Source: an uncultured Desulfobacterium sp.
GTDB lineage: Bacteria > Desulfobacterota > DSM-4660 > Desulfatiglandales > Desulfatiglandaceae
Length of the DNA: 51,365 bases
Assembly: GCA_900258555.1 (NCBI GenBank)
Contig: LT984854.1
Span: forward strand, 1,442,224 to 1,493,588
Direction of reading: 5' to 3'
Positions 7,269 to 17,100 of the stretch are shown one piece after another. Both the position numbers and the translations under genes were made by a program. Positions within the stretch are counted from its first letter, which is position 1. Each line of letters begins with the position of its first letter. Under the pieces are notes generated by a model. That model was not told where the DNA came from and made no database searches. It saw only the letters and a program-made list of their open reading frames with translations.

Positions 7269-8510
7269 TCAGCCCAGCATCTTAATTGTTCCTTCGAGTC
7301 CTTTCAGAAAAACATCCACATCTTCCTGAAGGTTAAAGCCCGCCAGACTGACACGGGTGCTGGCGTCCAATCCATAATGGTTATGCAACGGCTGCGCGCA
7401 ATGGTGGCCGCCTCTTAGAGCCACACCATAACGGTCGCTCATGATCTGGCAGATATCATGGGGGTGCATGCCTTTGACAGCGAACGATACAAGTGGAAGC
7501 CGGTTGCAACCGCTCGGCGGCCCGAGAATTCGAATACTGGTACTTCCACTGGTCATCTCCTCCAGCCCTCTCATTATCCGTCCTGTAAGCCTGTTTAAGT
7601 GTTCATGCATTCCTTGTAGATCTTGATCCATGAGCCAGTTGAGCGCGGCCCCCAAACCCACTGCCTGCGTAATGGGCGGGGTTCCAGCCTCAAAGCGATG
7701 TGGTGGTGGTGCATATGTGTTGTTATCCAGCCCCACGTCGTTTACCATCTCTCCGCCGCCGAACGCGGGCGGCAGGGACTCCAACAGAGACATTCGACCC
7801 CACAACACACCTACGCCGGTTGGCCCGTAGACCTTGTGACCGGAAAGCACATAAAAATCCGCATCAAGGGCCTTGAGATCCAATGGACCGTGGGGAGCTG
7901 TTTGCGCCCCGTCCAACAGGACTTTTGCGCCTTTTTCATGCGCAATATCTACAATGTGGGAGACATCGGTAATTGCTCCTGTTACGTTTGATCCGTGTGT
8001 AACCGCTACAAGTCTGGTTTTTGTGGTTACATAATTATCAAGTTGATAAAGGTCAAGTTCTCCCTTTTCAGTTACAGGCAGATATCGAAGGCGGATACCA
8101 TGCCGCTCTTTAAGCATCTGCCAAGGAATCATATTGCTGTGATGTTCAAGCATGGATATGAGAATTTCGTCACCAGGCTGTAAAATTTGTCCGTAACTTT
8201 GTGCTATATAATTGATACCTGCCGTTGCGCCGCTTGTAAATATCACTTCATCGGATAAGCCACCGCCCAGAAACCGGGCTACACCCTCCCGTGCGCCCTC
8301 ATACGCCTCGTTCGCCTCCTCCGCCAGGCGATGGACTCCACGCTTGACATTCGCCCTGCATCTGGTTTCATGTGTTACCATAGCCTCAATGACGGCGTCC
8401 GGGACCTGGGTGGTTGCTGCATTATCCAGGTAATGGAGGGGGTTATTGCTGTTTTTCCTGTCCCTCATTATTTTAAATTCCCTTCCGAACCTTTCCGGAC
8501 TAAATGCCAT
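7269..8510 (-). CDS. sufS: SufS-type cysteine desulfurase
   Basis: A PLP-dependent fold-type I enzyme (413 residues) that removes sulfur from cysteine and carries it as a persulfide. The PLP lysine lies in LSGHKVYGPTG (Lys226), the ring-stacking His in LEHHSN (about 123), the phosphate-binding region in SGATAGIN, and the catalytic Cys in LRGGHHCAQPL (Cys371), which is the group II (SufS) motif. GAGG lies 8 bp before the ATG. It sits between xdhC and sufU on one transcript, so it could feed sulfur to SufU, to a molybdenum cofactor, or to selenium metabolism. The sequence alone does not decide between these. Confidence 0.92.
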   Translation of the reverse strand: MAFSPERFGREFKIMRDRKNSNNPLHYLDNAATTQVPDAVIEAMVTHETRCRANVKRGVHRLAEEANEAYEGAREGVARFLGGGLSDEVIFTSGATAGINYIAQSYGQILQPGDEILISMLEHHSNMIPWQMLKERHGIRLRYLPVTEKGELDLYQLDNYVTTKTRLVAVTHGSNVTGAITDVSHIVDIAHEKGAKVLLDGAQTAPHGPLDLKALDADFYVLSGHKVYGPTGVGVLWGRMSLLESLPPAFGGGEMVNDVGLDNNTYAPPPHRFEAGTPPITQAVGLGAALNWLMDQDLQGMHEHLNRLTGRIMRGLEEMTSGSTSIRILGPPSGCNRLPLVSFAVKGMHPHDICQIMSDRYGVALRGGHHCAQPLHNHYGLDASTRVSLAGFNLQEDVDVFLKGLEGTIKMLG

Positions 8511-8519
8511 CGGTTAACC

Positions 8520-9695
8520 TCATTTTCTGCGCGGGGGGGCTATCGTATTACAGACAGGACCATCGTCCTTCATGCAGCAAGGGATTTCCGCGGTCATTGG
8601 CTTATCCTTTGTCTTACGGTGCAGTTCTTGAGTGATCTCGGCCAGGATGGAAACGGCGATCTCGGCCGGGCTGCGCGCGCCGATGGAAAGCCCTATCGGT
8701 CCGTGAATACCGCTAAGGATCTCCTCTGAAAATCCCGCCTTTTTCAAACGCTCCAGGCGACCGGCATGAGTTCTTTTACTCCCCAGGGCGCCGATATAAA
8801 ACACGCCGGATTCCAATGCGCTCATTAACGCGGGATCATCAATTTTGGGGTCATGGGTAAGAACAGCAACAGCGGTCCGGCTGTGAAGCGCCATCTTTCC
8901 CATAACATCATCCGGCCAGTCCCTCTCCAGTCTTACGGACGGGAAACGAGCCGTATCCGCAAATCCCTCACGGGGATCAATGATCACCACATCATATCCG
9001 ATCATTTGAGCCATTTTCGCCAGATGCTGTGATATGTGTACCGCGCCTATGATGATTAATCTTAAAGCAGGATTGAAAGAATGACAAAAAAACTTCCGGC
9101 CGTCAATGTCTACTGTTGCGCTTATATTTCTTTGGAGGGCATCCATTGCAGCCTGTCTTAATGAGGTGGGATACACTCCACGCCTTTCGGGGGCATCCAT
9201 TAAAACTTCAGCCTTTCTACCAGTTGCAAGGTCTGTTACAAGGCATACAGGCCGCTCTTCACGGCGGAAGGCCATAACATTTTCAAGGATCGTTCCGGCC
9301 TTGTTCGCATCCTCGATATAGATGCTGATCCTGCCGCCGCAGGAAAGGCCTGTTTCCCATCTCTGCTCATCGCCCATTCCAAAACAGACCTCGCGGGGAG
9401 CGCCTCCTTCCAAAACCTCCAGGGCCTCGGTGATTACCGCTCCCTCAATGCAGCCCCCTGAAACAGAACCTTCAAACGCGCCCTGTGAATCAACCGCCAG
9501 TTGACTCCCAACCGGAAGAGGTGAAGAGCCAAATGTCTCAACGATTGTTGCAAGGGCGACCCTGCGGCCTTGCCTGATCCATTCAAGGGCCTTTTCCAAT
9601 ATGTCTCCGTCCATGAATTTAACCCCCATGTTTAAAAATACTGAGGATTGTGGTTTTCCCTCTGACCCAACGACGTCGCTGCAATCTTTACTCAT
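8520..9695 (-). CDS. xdhC: XdhC/CoxF-family molybdenum-cofactor maturation protein
   Basis: The N-terminal domain has the XdhC_CoxI signature (TIVETFGSSPLPVGSQ, then GSVSGGCIEG and FGMGDEQRWETGLSCGG), and the C-terminal half has a Rossmann-type domain (RLIIIGAVHISQHLAKMA, VIIDPREGFAD, ALGSKRTH, HGPIGLSIGARSPAEIAVSI). Relatives bind Mo-pterin and help sulfurate it before insertion into xanthine-dehydrogenase-type enzymes, working with a cysteine desulfurase. The neighbouring sufS fits that. A selenium-hydroxylase maturation role is also possible given selB next door. The start at 9695 overlaps the selB end by 8 bp. An alternative ATG at 9614 would match the usual family N-terminus better. Confidence 0.88.
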   Translation of the reverse strand: MSKDCSDVVGSEGKPQSSVFLNMGVKFMDGDILEKALEWIRQGRRVALATIVETFGSSPLPVGSQLAVDSQGAFEGSVSGGCIEGAVITEALEVLEGGAPREVCFGMGDEQRWETGLSCGGRISIYIEDANKAGTILENVMAFRREERPVCLVTDLATGRKAEVLMDAPERRGVYPTSLRQAAMDALQRNISATVDIDGRKFFCHSFNPALRLIIIGAVHISQHLAKMAQMIGYDVVIIDPREGFADTARFPSVRLERDWPDDVMGKMALHSRTAVAVLTHDPKIDDPALMSALESGVFYIGALGSKRTHAGRLERLKKAGFSEEILSGIHGPIGLSIGARSPAEIAVSILAEITQELHRKTKDKPMTAEIPCCMKDDGPVCNTIAPPRRK

Positions 9696-11625
9696 TTTTG
9701 TTCCCCTTGATATTCGTATTCAGTATCCTTCCGTTTTCTTTTCTGCGCGTAAAGCCAATGGTATCCAGATAATCAAGAACCGGCAGACCCTCGCTCCTCG
9801 TGTACCCGAAGATCCTTTTCATGTCCGGAATGGTAAAAATCCCTCTCTGTAAAATAACCTTAGCCACTTTTACCTTTATTTCTTCGAAGGCCTGAACGGA
9901 TAAATAATTTCCATCAAATATATGAACCAGTTTTTCCTGAAAATGCAAGTAACGAAGCAATTTTTCTATCTTGTTCTTATCGAGTTTCTTTTTCTGGAGA
10001 TTTTGGATAGTATCAGCACTGAAGGTTATAATGCCTGACTTTTTGGCGTAATCAAGGACAAGGGTCTCCAATTGTGACAGTTCGGGGGGAAGATCAAGCG
10101 ATACATTTTGAGTTCTGTAGCCTCCGTCGAGTCTAGTTAACTTTTCCTCATCGCAAAGTTCTTTTAGCATTCCCTGAAAAATCAATTCGTCAATTCCCGG
10201 AGCCAATTGTTTTTTGATCTCCATTGCCTTTACGCCGCTAATTAAAGGATCTTCATGAAGGGACTTTTCGACAAATTTTTGGATGTCTGCTTTAATTCTC
10301 TCATAGAGCCTTTTGTCGAACACGCCGGATGTTTTGAATGAAAGAAGTTCTCCGATTTTAACCTTGCCCTGGATCACAGCCTCAATCTCATGTGCTTGGA
10401 AACCCGTACTTCGGGCCAGTACGCTCGTCTCGATAAATCGGGAGGGATTCGACTTAAGCGCATATTCAATAAATTGCTTCAGATTATTTTCCTTAAGCGC
10501 ATTCAGGCGAGGGATGACTGTGCCGGCCTTTGCTGGGCGATACTTTTCTTCTGATATTTCCAGGACCATGCCGCCCCCGATGACTGTTTGAGTGTTGAGC
10601 AGGCAGATGACAAAAGGCGCCCTTGGAAGGCCTGCCACAGGCTTCAGTAAGCGGAATTGGGCCAATCCCTTTTCACCCGGTTTAAGTTTTTCCTTATCAA
10701 TTAAAATTACTAATGTGTTTGTCACAGATGTTCCCAGGTAGAGCATTACTCTTTGTCTGTTTTTGACAGGGTCTTTGTTGCCTTGTAGTACTTGCAGCTC
10801 TACATTAATAAGATAAGTCGTATTGATTGTGCCCGGTTCCGCCAGCAGCATTCCACGTGTTACATCTTTCAAGGGAACGTTTTGGAGGTTAACTCCGGCT
10901 CTCTGACCAGCAACTGCTTGTGCAACCTGGCGGTGATGAACTTCAAGGAATCTCGCCTTGGTCGTGATACCGGCTGGCAGGAGAATAAGTGAATCATTGT
11001 GTTTGATAACCCCTGAAAAGATTGTGCCGTTCACAACGGTGCCATAACCGGCGAAGCTTTTGACCTGATCTATCCAAAGCCGAAAAGGGCTTTGAATGTT
11101 TTTTACGGTTATTCTTTTTGTTTCCTGCTCAATATGGAAAAGGGTTTCCTGCATGCCCCTCCGGTCAATAGCTGAAAACGGGATTACGCGAGTTCCCTCA
11201 AGAAACGTACCTTCCAATATCTCCCTGGTCTCCAATTCAGCCAGCTCCAGTGTCTCATTATCCACAAGGTCTGCCTTGCTTAATACGACAAAACCGCCCT
11301 TGACCCCGAAGAAATCAAGGATGCGGAGATGTTCCACTGTTTGTGGCATAACCCCGTCATCGGCAGCTACTAGTAGAACAGCCATATCCACCGAGCTTAG
11401 GCCCCGAATGGTATTTTTGAGGAAATCCGTATGACCAGGAACGTCCACCATGGCGACCTGCGACCCGGAAGGCAGTTTAAGCGGAGCAATTCCCGATTCT
11501 ATGGAAAGACCGCGTCTCTTCTCTTCCTGCAACCGCGATGTATCAATACCGGTCAGACATTTAACAAAGGCTGTTTTACCATGATCCACATGACCGGCCA
11601 CCCCTATTGTGATATGTTTTTCCAT
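9688..11625 (-). CDS. selB: selenocysteine-specific elongation factor SelB
   Basis: A GTPase that carries Sec-tRNA to UGA codons marked by a SECIS hairpin. From the ATG at 11625 the product is 645 residues. It starts with the G1 motif GHVDHGKT, followed by DVPGHTDFLKN (G3) and SKADL (G4), then EF-Tu-like beta-barrel domains. The C-terminal third has winged-helix repeats (for example DYAKKSGIITFSADTIQ and QRGIFTIPDMKRIFGYTR) that bind the SECIS. The open frame continues upstream through the tRNA-Sec gene, so the longer reading must be wrong. The tRNA lies 40 bp upstream on the same strand. No in-frame UGA selenoprotein was recognised among the intact genes of this window. Confidence 0.95.
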   Translation of the reverse strand: MEKHITIGVAGHVDHGKTAFVKCLTGIDTSRLQEEKRRGLSIESGIAPLKLPSGSQVAMVDVPGHTDFLKNTIRGLSSVDMAVLLVAADDGVMPQTVEHLRILDFFGVKGGFVVLSKADLVDNETLELAELETREILEGTFLEGTRVIPFSAIDRRGMQETLFHIEQETKRITVKNIQSPFRLWIDQVKSFAGYGTVVNGTIFSGVIKHNDSLILLPAGITTKARFLEVHHRQVAQAVAGQRAGVNLQNVPLKDVTRGMLLAEPGTINTTYLINVELQVLQGNKDPVKNRQRVMLYLGTSVTNTLVILIDKEKLKPGEKGLAQFRLLKPVAGLPRAPFVICLLNTQTVIGGGMVLEISEEKYRPAKAGTVIPRLNALKENNLKQFIEYALKSNPSRFIETSVLARSTGFQAHEIEAVIQGKVKIGELLSFKTSGVFDKRLYERIKADIQKFVEKSLHEDPLISGVKAMEIKKQLAPGIDELIFQGMLKELCDEEKLTRLDGGYRTQNVSLDLPPELSQLETLVLDYAKKSGIITFSADTIQNLQKKKLDKNKIEKLLRYLHFQEKLVHIFDGNYLSVQAFEEIKVKVAKVILQRGIFTIPDMKRIFGYTRSEGLPVLDYLDTIGFTRRKENGRILNTNIKGNKNE

Positions 11626-11665
11626 GTTCGAAATCCCTTCACCATCTTTCATGGTCCTTAACGCT

Positions 11666-11757
11666 TGGAGGGGGCAAGGGGAATCGAACCTCCACCCGGT
11701 TTTGCACACCGGGCCGACGGATTTGAAGTCCGTGGGGCGCCCAGCGCCATTGCCCCC
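11666..11757 (-). tRNA. selC: tRNA-Sec (anticodon UCA)
   Basis: On the minus strand the acceptor strands GGGGGCAA and TTGCCCCC pair over 8 bp, the long acceptor typical of tRNA-Sec. The anticodon arm ACGGA-CTTCAAA-TCCGT carries TCA at 11724-11726. A long variable arm (GCCCGGT...ACCGGGT) and the T-loop GGTTCGATTCC follow, and CCA is encoded after the discriminator base (T). The total is 92 nt. It sits directly upstream of selB, a common selC-selB pairing. Confidence 0.95.
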
Positions 11758-11848
11758 AAAAGGCTTAAACACTTCAGCCGCAAGCGTCTACAAACAGGAT
11801 ACAGTGAAGAAGTGTATAAGAAAAAAATCTGGCGATAGAAATATCTTC

Positions 11849-12844
11849 TTACGATAGGCCATACTTTTTTATCTTTATTCCCAGAGTCTTGGGATTGATG
11901 CCTAGGATTTCAGCGGCCTTCGCCTTTTTCCCCCTCGTTCTGCGAAGGATAAAGCTGATATATTTTTTTTCCATCTCCTCAAGACTCAAAAGTTCGTCAG
12001 AATCCATGGGAAACTCACCGTGTTTTTGTGAAATGAAGGACGACAGATCCCTTGCACAGATGACATCATTGTCTTTTAGGATGATGGCCCTCTCTATTGT
12101 GTGCTCAAGCTCTCTGACATTTCCAGGCCATGCATATTGCTGCATGATCTCCAAGACCTCTGTTCTCGTTTCAGGGATTGGCCTTTTCATCTTTTTGCAG
12201 AATTTTTCCAGAAAATACTGAATAAAAATCGGGATATCCTCCTTTCTCTCCCTTAGAGGCGGGATGTGGATAGGCACGACGCTCAACCGATAGTAAAGAT
12301 CCTGTCTGAACTCTCCCGCCATAACCAATTCTTCAAGACTTTTGTTTGAGGCGGAAATAATCCTGATATCCAGCTTTGTTTTCCGGTGATCTCCAACTCT
12401 CACAACTTCCCGGTTTTGAATAACTCTTAAAAGTTTGGACTGGGTATGCAGGCTGAGGTTTCCCACCTCATCAAGAAAGAATGTGCCGTTATTGGCCAGT
12501 TCAAAGAAACCGTACTTTGTCTGTAAAGCACCTGTGAATGATCCCTTCTCATGTCCAAAGAGCTCACTTTCAAGCAAAGTCTCGACCAGGGATGAACAGT
12601 CAACCGCCAGAAATTTGTTATCCCTCCTGTTGCTGTTGGCGTGGATGGCGCGGGCAACCAGTTCCTTGCCTGTGCCGCTCTCTCCTGTGATCAGCACCGT
12701 GCTGTCTGTAGGGGCAACCTTCATGATATTGTCGAATACTGCCTTCATGGAAGGGCTGTTACCAATAATGATATCCTGTAAAGAATCCATCCTCAGCCGT
12801 TTATCGTGAACTACAGAGGTATAAGAATCAGAATGTCGTTCCAT
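11849..12844 (-). CDS. sigma-54-dependent transcriptional activator without receiver domain
   Basis: A 331-residue bacterial enhancer-binding protein. The N-terminus is only about 28 residues, with no response-receiver, PAS or GAF domain. The AAA+ core has Walker A GESGTGKE (about residue 54), the sigma-54 contact loop as GSFTGA rather than the usual GAFTGA, a Walker B FFLDEVGN, and the R-finger region. The C-terminal helix-turn-helix is Fis-like (RRTRGKKAKAAEILGINPKT). It lies between tRNA-Sec and the DUF1573 gene. Lack of a sensory domain suggests control by level, by a partner protein, or constitutive action. I found no convincing TGGC-N8-TTGC promoter in the gaps of the array, so its target is unknown. 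Confidence 0.9.
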   Translation of the reverse strand: MERHSDSYTSVVHDKRLRMDSLQDIIIGNSPSMKAVFDNIMKVAPTDSTVLITGESGTGKELVARAIHANSNRRDNKFLAVDCSSLVETLLESELFGHEKGSFTGALQTKYGFFELANNGTFFLDEVGNLSLHTQSKLLRVIQNREVVRVGDHRKTKLDIRIISASNKSLEELVMAGEFRQDLYYRLSVVPIHIPPLRERKEDIPIFIQYFLEKFCKKMKRPIPETRTEVLEIMQQYAWPGNVRELEHTIERAIILKDNDVICARDLSSFISQKHGEFPMDSDELLSLEEMEKKYISFILRRTRGKKAKAAEILGINPKTLGIKIKKYGLS

Positions 12845-12887
12845 CCTTGCCGCTTTTTTAACAAAATACTAAAATGGCCCTGTTATA

Positions 12888-13601
12888 TTAAGGTCGTCCA
12901 TCTCCACCGGTTTTTTGATACTGTGATATCATAGCCGTTATATAAATGGTGATTACAGGCTTTAATGTGCTGTCGGTTTTGAGGTAAACCGCCCCCTGAT
13001 ATCGCCCTTCTGTTTGCATGAGATTTTTTACAGTGAGTAGATATTTATCTTCCTGCCGCGTCAGCGTAAACGATAACTTTTTATCAAGGTTTCTTGTATA
13101 TGATTCAATGATATTAAAAGGATATTTTTTGAGCGGCGTAATGGTTACATGGGATTTGATTTCCTCCCCAACCTTGCCGCTCAGATATATCCTGTTTGGC
13201 TCAACCAAAACGAATGGCTCTACTTTCCCGCGAATATAGAACTCCATCTGTGGGTGGTTAGGATCATTGGTATATGCCGCGATAGTCTTATAAAAATCTC
13301 TGCCTGCATAGCCCATTGTGTTGCCTCTTATGGAAATCACTCCATTGGCGCCTGGCGCAATTTCTTTGGTATAATCGGCGGTCGTACATCCACAGCCTGT
13401 TTTTACCCTTTCAATTTTCAAAGGGGCATTACCAGTGTTTTCAATGTGAAAATCATGGGTAATGACAGTCCCTTCTACAACCGGTTCAAATTGAAACTGG
13501 CTGATTTTCGCAACAGCGACCGGCGCGTCATCGCCCAAGGCCTGGCGAATTATCCCAAGGCATAAGAAAAGACATGCGCAGATAAACATTTTGCGTTTCA
13601 T
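12888..13601 (-). CDS. exported DUF1573 protein
   Basis: The N-terminus MKRKMFICACLFLCLGII followed by ALG and an acidic mature start is a signal peptide, so the 237-residue product should be periplasmic. The DUF1573 domain has the typical FHIENTGNAPLKI and CGCTTADYTKEI motifs. It folds as an Ig/ASPM-like beta sandwich of unknown role. The ATG at 13601 is preceded by AGGGGG; a GTG one codon upstream is also possible. It is the last gene of the redox array and is a paralogue of the shorter gene at 21697-22155. A periplasmic protein at the end of a series of cytoplasmic redox genes hints at a link to the envelope, but no function can be assigned. Confidence 0.85.
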   Translation of the reverse strand: MKRKMFICACLFLCLGIIRQALGDDAPVAVAKISQFQFEPVVEGTVITHDFHIENTGNAPLKIERVKTGCGCTTADYTKEIAPGANGVISIRGNTMGYAGRDFYKTIAAYTNDPNHPQMEFYIRGKVEPFVLVEPNRIYLSGKVGEEIKSHVTITPLKKYPFNIIESYTRNLDKKLSFTLTRQEDKYLLTVKNLMQTEGRYQGAVYLKTDSTLKPVITIYITAMISQYQKTGGDGRP

Positions 13602-13662
13602 CACACACCCCCTAAAAGTAATCCTTCTTTATATTAGAACAGTTAAATATCCATTGAATCCT

Positions 13663-14100
13663 CTAAAGGGCCGCCCTAATCTGTCGTTTCATCCCAACGG
13701 GACTGGGTCCCAGTTTTTTGACCCTTTCGGTCATTTCAGCGGCTATCTCCGCAAATCTGGGCCCCATGGCCGATGAGAGATTGAACATTTCCACCCGTTC
13801 CGGCTCAAGGCCTATCTTTGAGATGATATCCTTTACATAATTGACCCTCTTTTTCGCCCTCAGGTTGCCGGTCAGGAAATGACATTCTCCCTCAAGGCAC
13901 CCGGCCACATATACGCCGTCGGCCCCGTCTTCCAGTGCCTTCATCAGATGGATGGCGTCCACTCGGCCTGTGCAGGGAATCTGAATAACCTTGATGTTTC
14001 CCGGATAAGAAAGCCTCATGGAGCCTGCCAGATCAGCGGCCGCATAAGCGCAAAATTTGCAGCAATAAGCAAGTATCTGGGGTTCAAATGTCTCTGTCAT
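13663..14100 (-). CDS. mvhD: MvhD-type [2Fe-2S] electron-transfer subunit, CCKFCAY type
   Basis: A 145-residue protein of the hydrogenase delta-subunit (MvhD/VhuD/BamF) family, which passes electrons between HdrA and an outside donor or acceptor. Its cysteines are AYCCKFCAYAAADLAG (three Cys), PCTGRVD and VAGCLEGECHF. It differs from the common CNWCSY form seen in four other copies here. It starts 16 bp after the HdrA-GltD gene with an AGGAGG site, so the two are a pair. Its closest relative in the window is the protein at 31623-32048, which also follows an HdrA with the same C-terminal type. All positions occupied by selenocysteine in some relatives are Cys here. Confidence 0.92.
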   Translation of the reverse strand: MTETFEPQILAYCCKFCAYAAADLAGSMRLSYPGNIKVIQIPCTGRVDAIHLMKALEDGADGVYVAGCLEGECHFLTGNLRAKKRVNYVKDIISKIGLEPERVEMFNLSSAMGPRFAEIAAEMTERVKKLGPSPVGMKRQIRAAL

Positions 14101-14116
14101 GGCTGTTCCTCCTTTC

Positions 14117-17100
14117 TTACGCAGCTTTTAGTCTTCGATCAAAAAGGGCATGGGATTTTGCGAGGATCTGTTCGTCCGTAAAGTGTTTGAGCGTTATGAC
14201 CTTGGCCGGGCATTCAGCCGCGCAGACGCCGCAGCCGTGGCATTCGGCAGGTTCAATCACGGCCCTGCCTTCCCGGATGCGCGGGACACAATAGGGACAG
14301 CTCCGGACGCAGGCAAGACATGCGGCGCACCGGCTCGGGTCTATCAGATCCGCTACAACGCCGCCTGCTTTGATACTGTCTTTGGCAAGTATCGTCATGG
14401 CCCTTGATACTGTGGCCATGGCCTGGGCTATTGTCTCGTCCACGGATTTCGGATAGTGGGCAAGACCTGCCAAAAACAGGCCTTCTGAAGCAAATTCGAC
14501 CGGTCTTAGTTTTGCGTGGGCCTCCACCAGAAAGCCGTCGCTGTTGACCGGGACCTTGAAGAGCTCGAAAAGGTCCCTGTTTTCATTGGGTAGCACTGCG
14601 GCTGCAAGCACCAGCAAATCAGGATTCATTTGAACAGGTCTTTGCAGAATATGATCCCACGCGGTCAGGATGAGTCTGTTCTGATCATCAAGTAACGCCT
14701 CAGGCCTTCTATCCTCATCATAACGGATAAATACCACACCTTTTTTTCTGGCCTCCTTGTAGAGGTCTTCTCTGAAGCCGTAAGAGCGGATGTCCCTGTA
14801 AATAATGACTACTTTTGTGTGGGGATTTTGTTCCTTGAATTTCAAGGCGCTCTTTAGACTATGGGTGCAGCAGAGCCTGCTGCAATAGGGACGATCAGGA
14901 ATTCTTGAGCCGACACACTGGATAAATACAATCGTCTCGGCCTTTGTTACAGTGTCGCTGTTGTTGCGTAAGGCCTCGTCCAGGTCCAAATGGGTCATCA
15001 CCGACGGATGCCGTCCATAGAGGTATTCATCCGGCTTATATTCCATGCCGCCTGTGGCCAGTATCGTGGCCCCATGTTCCACGGTCGTGGAAGTGATCCG
15101 TTCTCTTCCTGTTATGATCGTGGTTAAAAAGTTTCCGATGATGCCCGTGGTCTCGACCGCCTCTGATCTAAGGAAGAGTCTGACACGCTCATGATCATTT
15201 ATACGCCTGATAAGCTCCGTGAGATATGGTTCGATCTTCTCATCTCGCCAGGTGGTGTGAAGCATGTTTGCGACCCCGCCTAAGATATCGCTTCTTTCGA
15301 CCAGAAAGGCCTGAAAGCCCTGATCGGCCATACCAAGGGCCGCTTCCATTCCGGCAATGCCGCCTCCTATCACCAGCACCGCCTGCTTCACCCCAAGGGT
15401 GACTTCGTGTAGAGGTTCAATATGTGCGGCCTTGGCCACGGCCATACGGACCAGGTCTTTGGCCTTTTGTGTGGCGATATCAGGATTGTGCATGTGGACC
15501 CATGTGTTCTGGTCCCTGATGTTGGCCATTTCAAACAGATAGGGGTTAAGGCCCGCTTCCCGGATAGTCTCCTGAAAAAGAGGTTCATGGGTGCGGGGAG
15601 AGCAGGATGCCACAACAACCCTATTTATCCCATGTTCTTTGATGACATTTTTTATTTTATCCTGATTGTCCTGGGAACAGGTAAAGAGATTGTCTTCCAC
15701 GTGGACGACATTGGGAAGCCCTTTGGCGTATTCCCGCACCGCAGGCACATCCGCAATACCTCCGATATTGATGCCGCAGTTACAGACAAAGACCCCGATA
15801 CGGGGCTTTTGGCCTGAGACGTCAATTTCTTCAGGCAGTTTCCGTGTCCGCGTCATGGTATTCCTGACATTGGCGAGCCTTTCTGTGGCCGCAGCCGCCG
15901 CGGCCGACGCCTCCATCACCGATTGGGGGATATCTTTGGGGGCCTGGGATGCGCCGCAGACATAGATTCCCTCTCTGCTGGTTTTAACCGGGGCGAGATC
16001 CTTTGTGTTTATAAATCCGTGGTGGTTGAGTTCAATCCCCAGCCTATTTGCAAGTTCTACAACGCCTTCAACCGGGGAAAGCCCGATGGAAAGCACGATA
16101 AGATCAAAAAGTTCATCTACAATCTCCCCGGATTCGGTCACATACCGTATTTTCAGGTCGTCGCCCATGACAGGATCAATGGTATGGACCCTGGCCCGGA
16201 TAAAGCGGACATGATTCTCATCTTCGGCCCTGTTGCGGTACCGGTCAAAGTCCTTACCGAAGGTACGCATATCCATGTAAAATATGGCGGCGTCCACGTC
16301 CTTTCCGGAATGCTCCTTGGCGATAACCGATTGCTTGACCGCATACATGCAGCAGACCGAGGAGCAATAGCCGTGGTCCGCCCGGTTGATGTCCCTTGAG
16401 CCCACACACTGGAGCCAGGCGATTTTTTCCGGTTCCTTGTGATCGGACGGCCTGACCAGGCGACCCTGGAAGGGGCCGGATGCGGAGAGCATCCGCTCAA
16501 ACTCGATGCTCGTCACCACATTTGGGTGATGGCCGTACAGGTAGGTGGAATACGGCGAGGGATCAAAGGGCGTAAAACCCGGGGCAAGAATGACCCCGCC
16601 CACTTGCACGGTCCGTTCCACGGGCCGCATCCTGTGGTCCACGGCCCCCGCCATGCAGGCATCCGCACATTGAAGACATTCGGAACAGTACCCGCAATTA
16701 AGACAACGGGCCGCCTCTTTTGCTCCCGCATCTTTATCATAGCCCAATTCCACTTCATTGAAGTTGCCCTTACGTTCATCCGGACTTAGCTCAGGCATCT
16801 TCGCCCTTTCCTTTTTGGGCTCGCCAACCAAAATAGGCCGATAGATCGGGTTTTCCTTAGTGATTGGCTCCCTGCCCTCCGCCATATCACGGCCATCCAG
16901 ATAACGGATAATGGATTCCGCGGCCTCACGCCCCGCTGCAATGGCGCCTATCGCAACCCAGGGCCCTGTCTGCAAGTCTCCTCCCGCAAAGACACCGTCC
17001 CGTTTTGTTGCGTAAGTGATCGGGTCTACTTCAACAGTGCCCCATCTGGAAAATTTTACTCCAATAACATCCTCTATTGAAGAAAGGTCGGGCCGTTGCC

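Noticed and set aside
11626-11772. Longer SelB start, 49 codons upstream
   Set aside because: That frame translates the tRNA-Sec gene; the Met at 11625 matches the family start (MEKHITIGVAGHVDHGKT).
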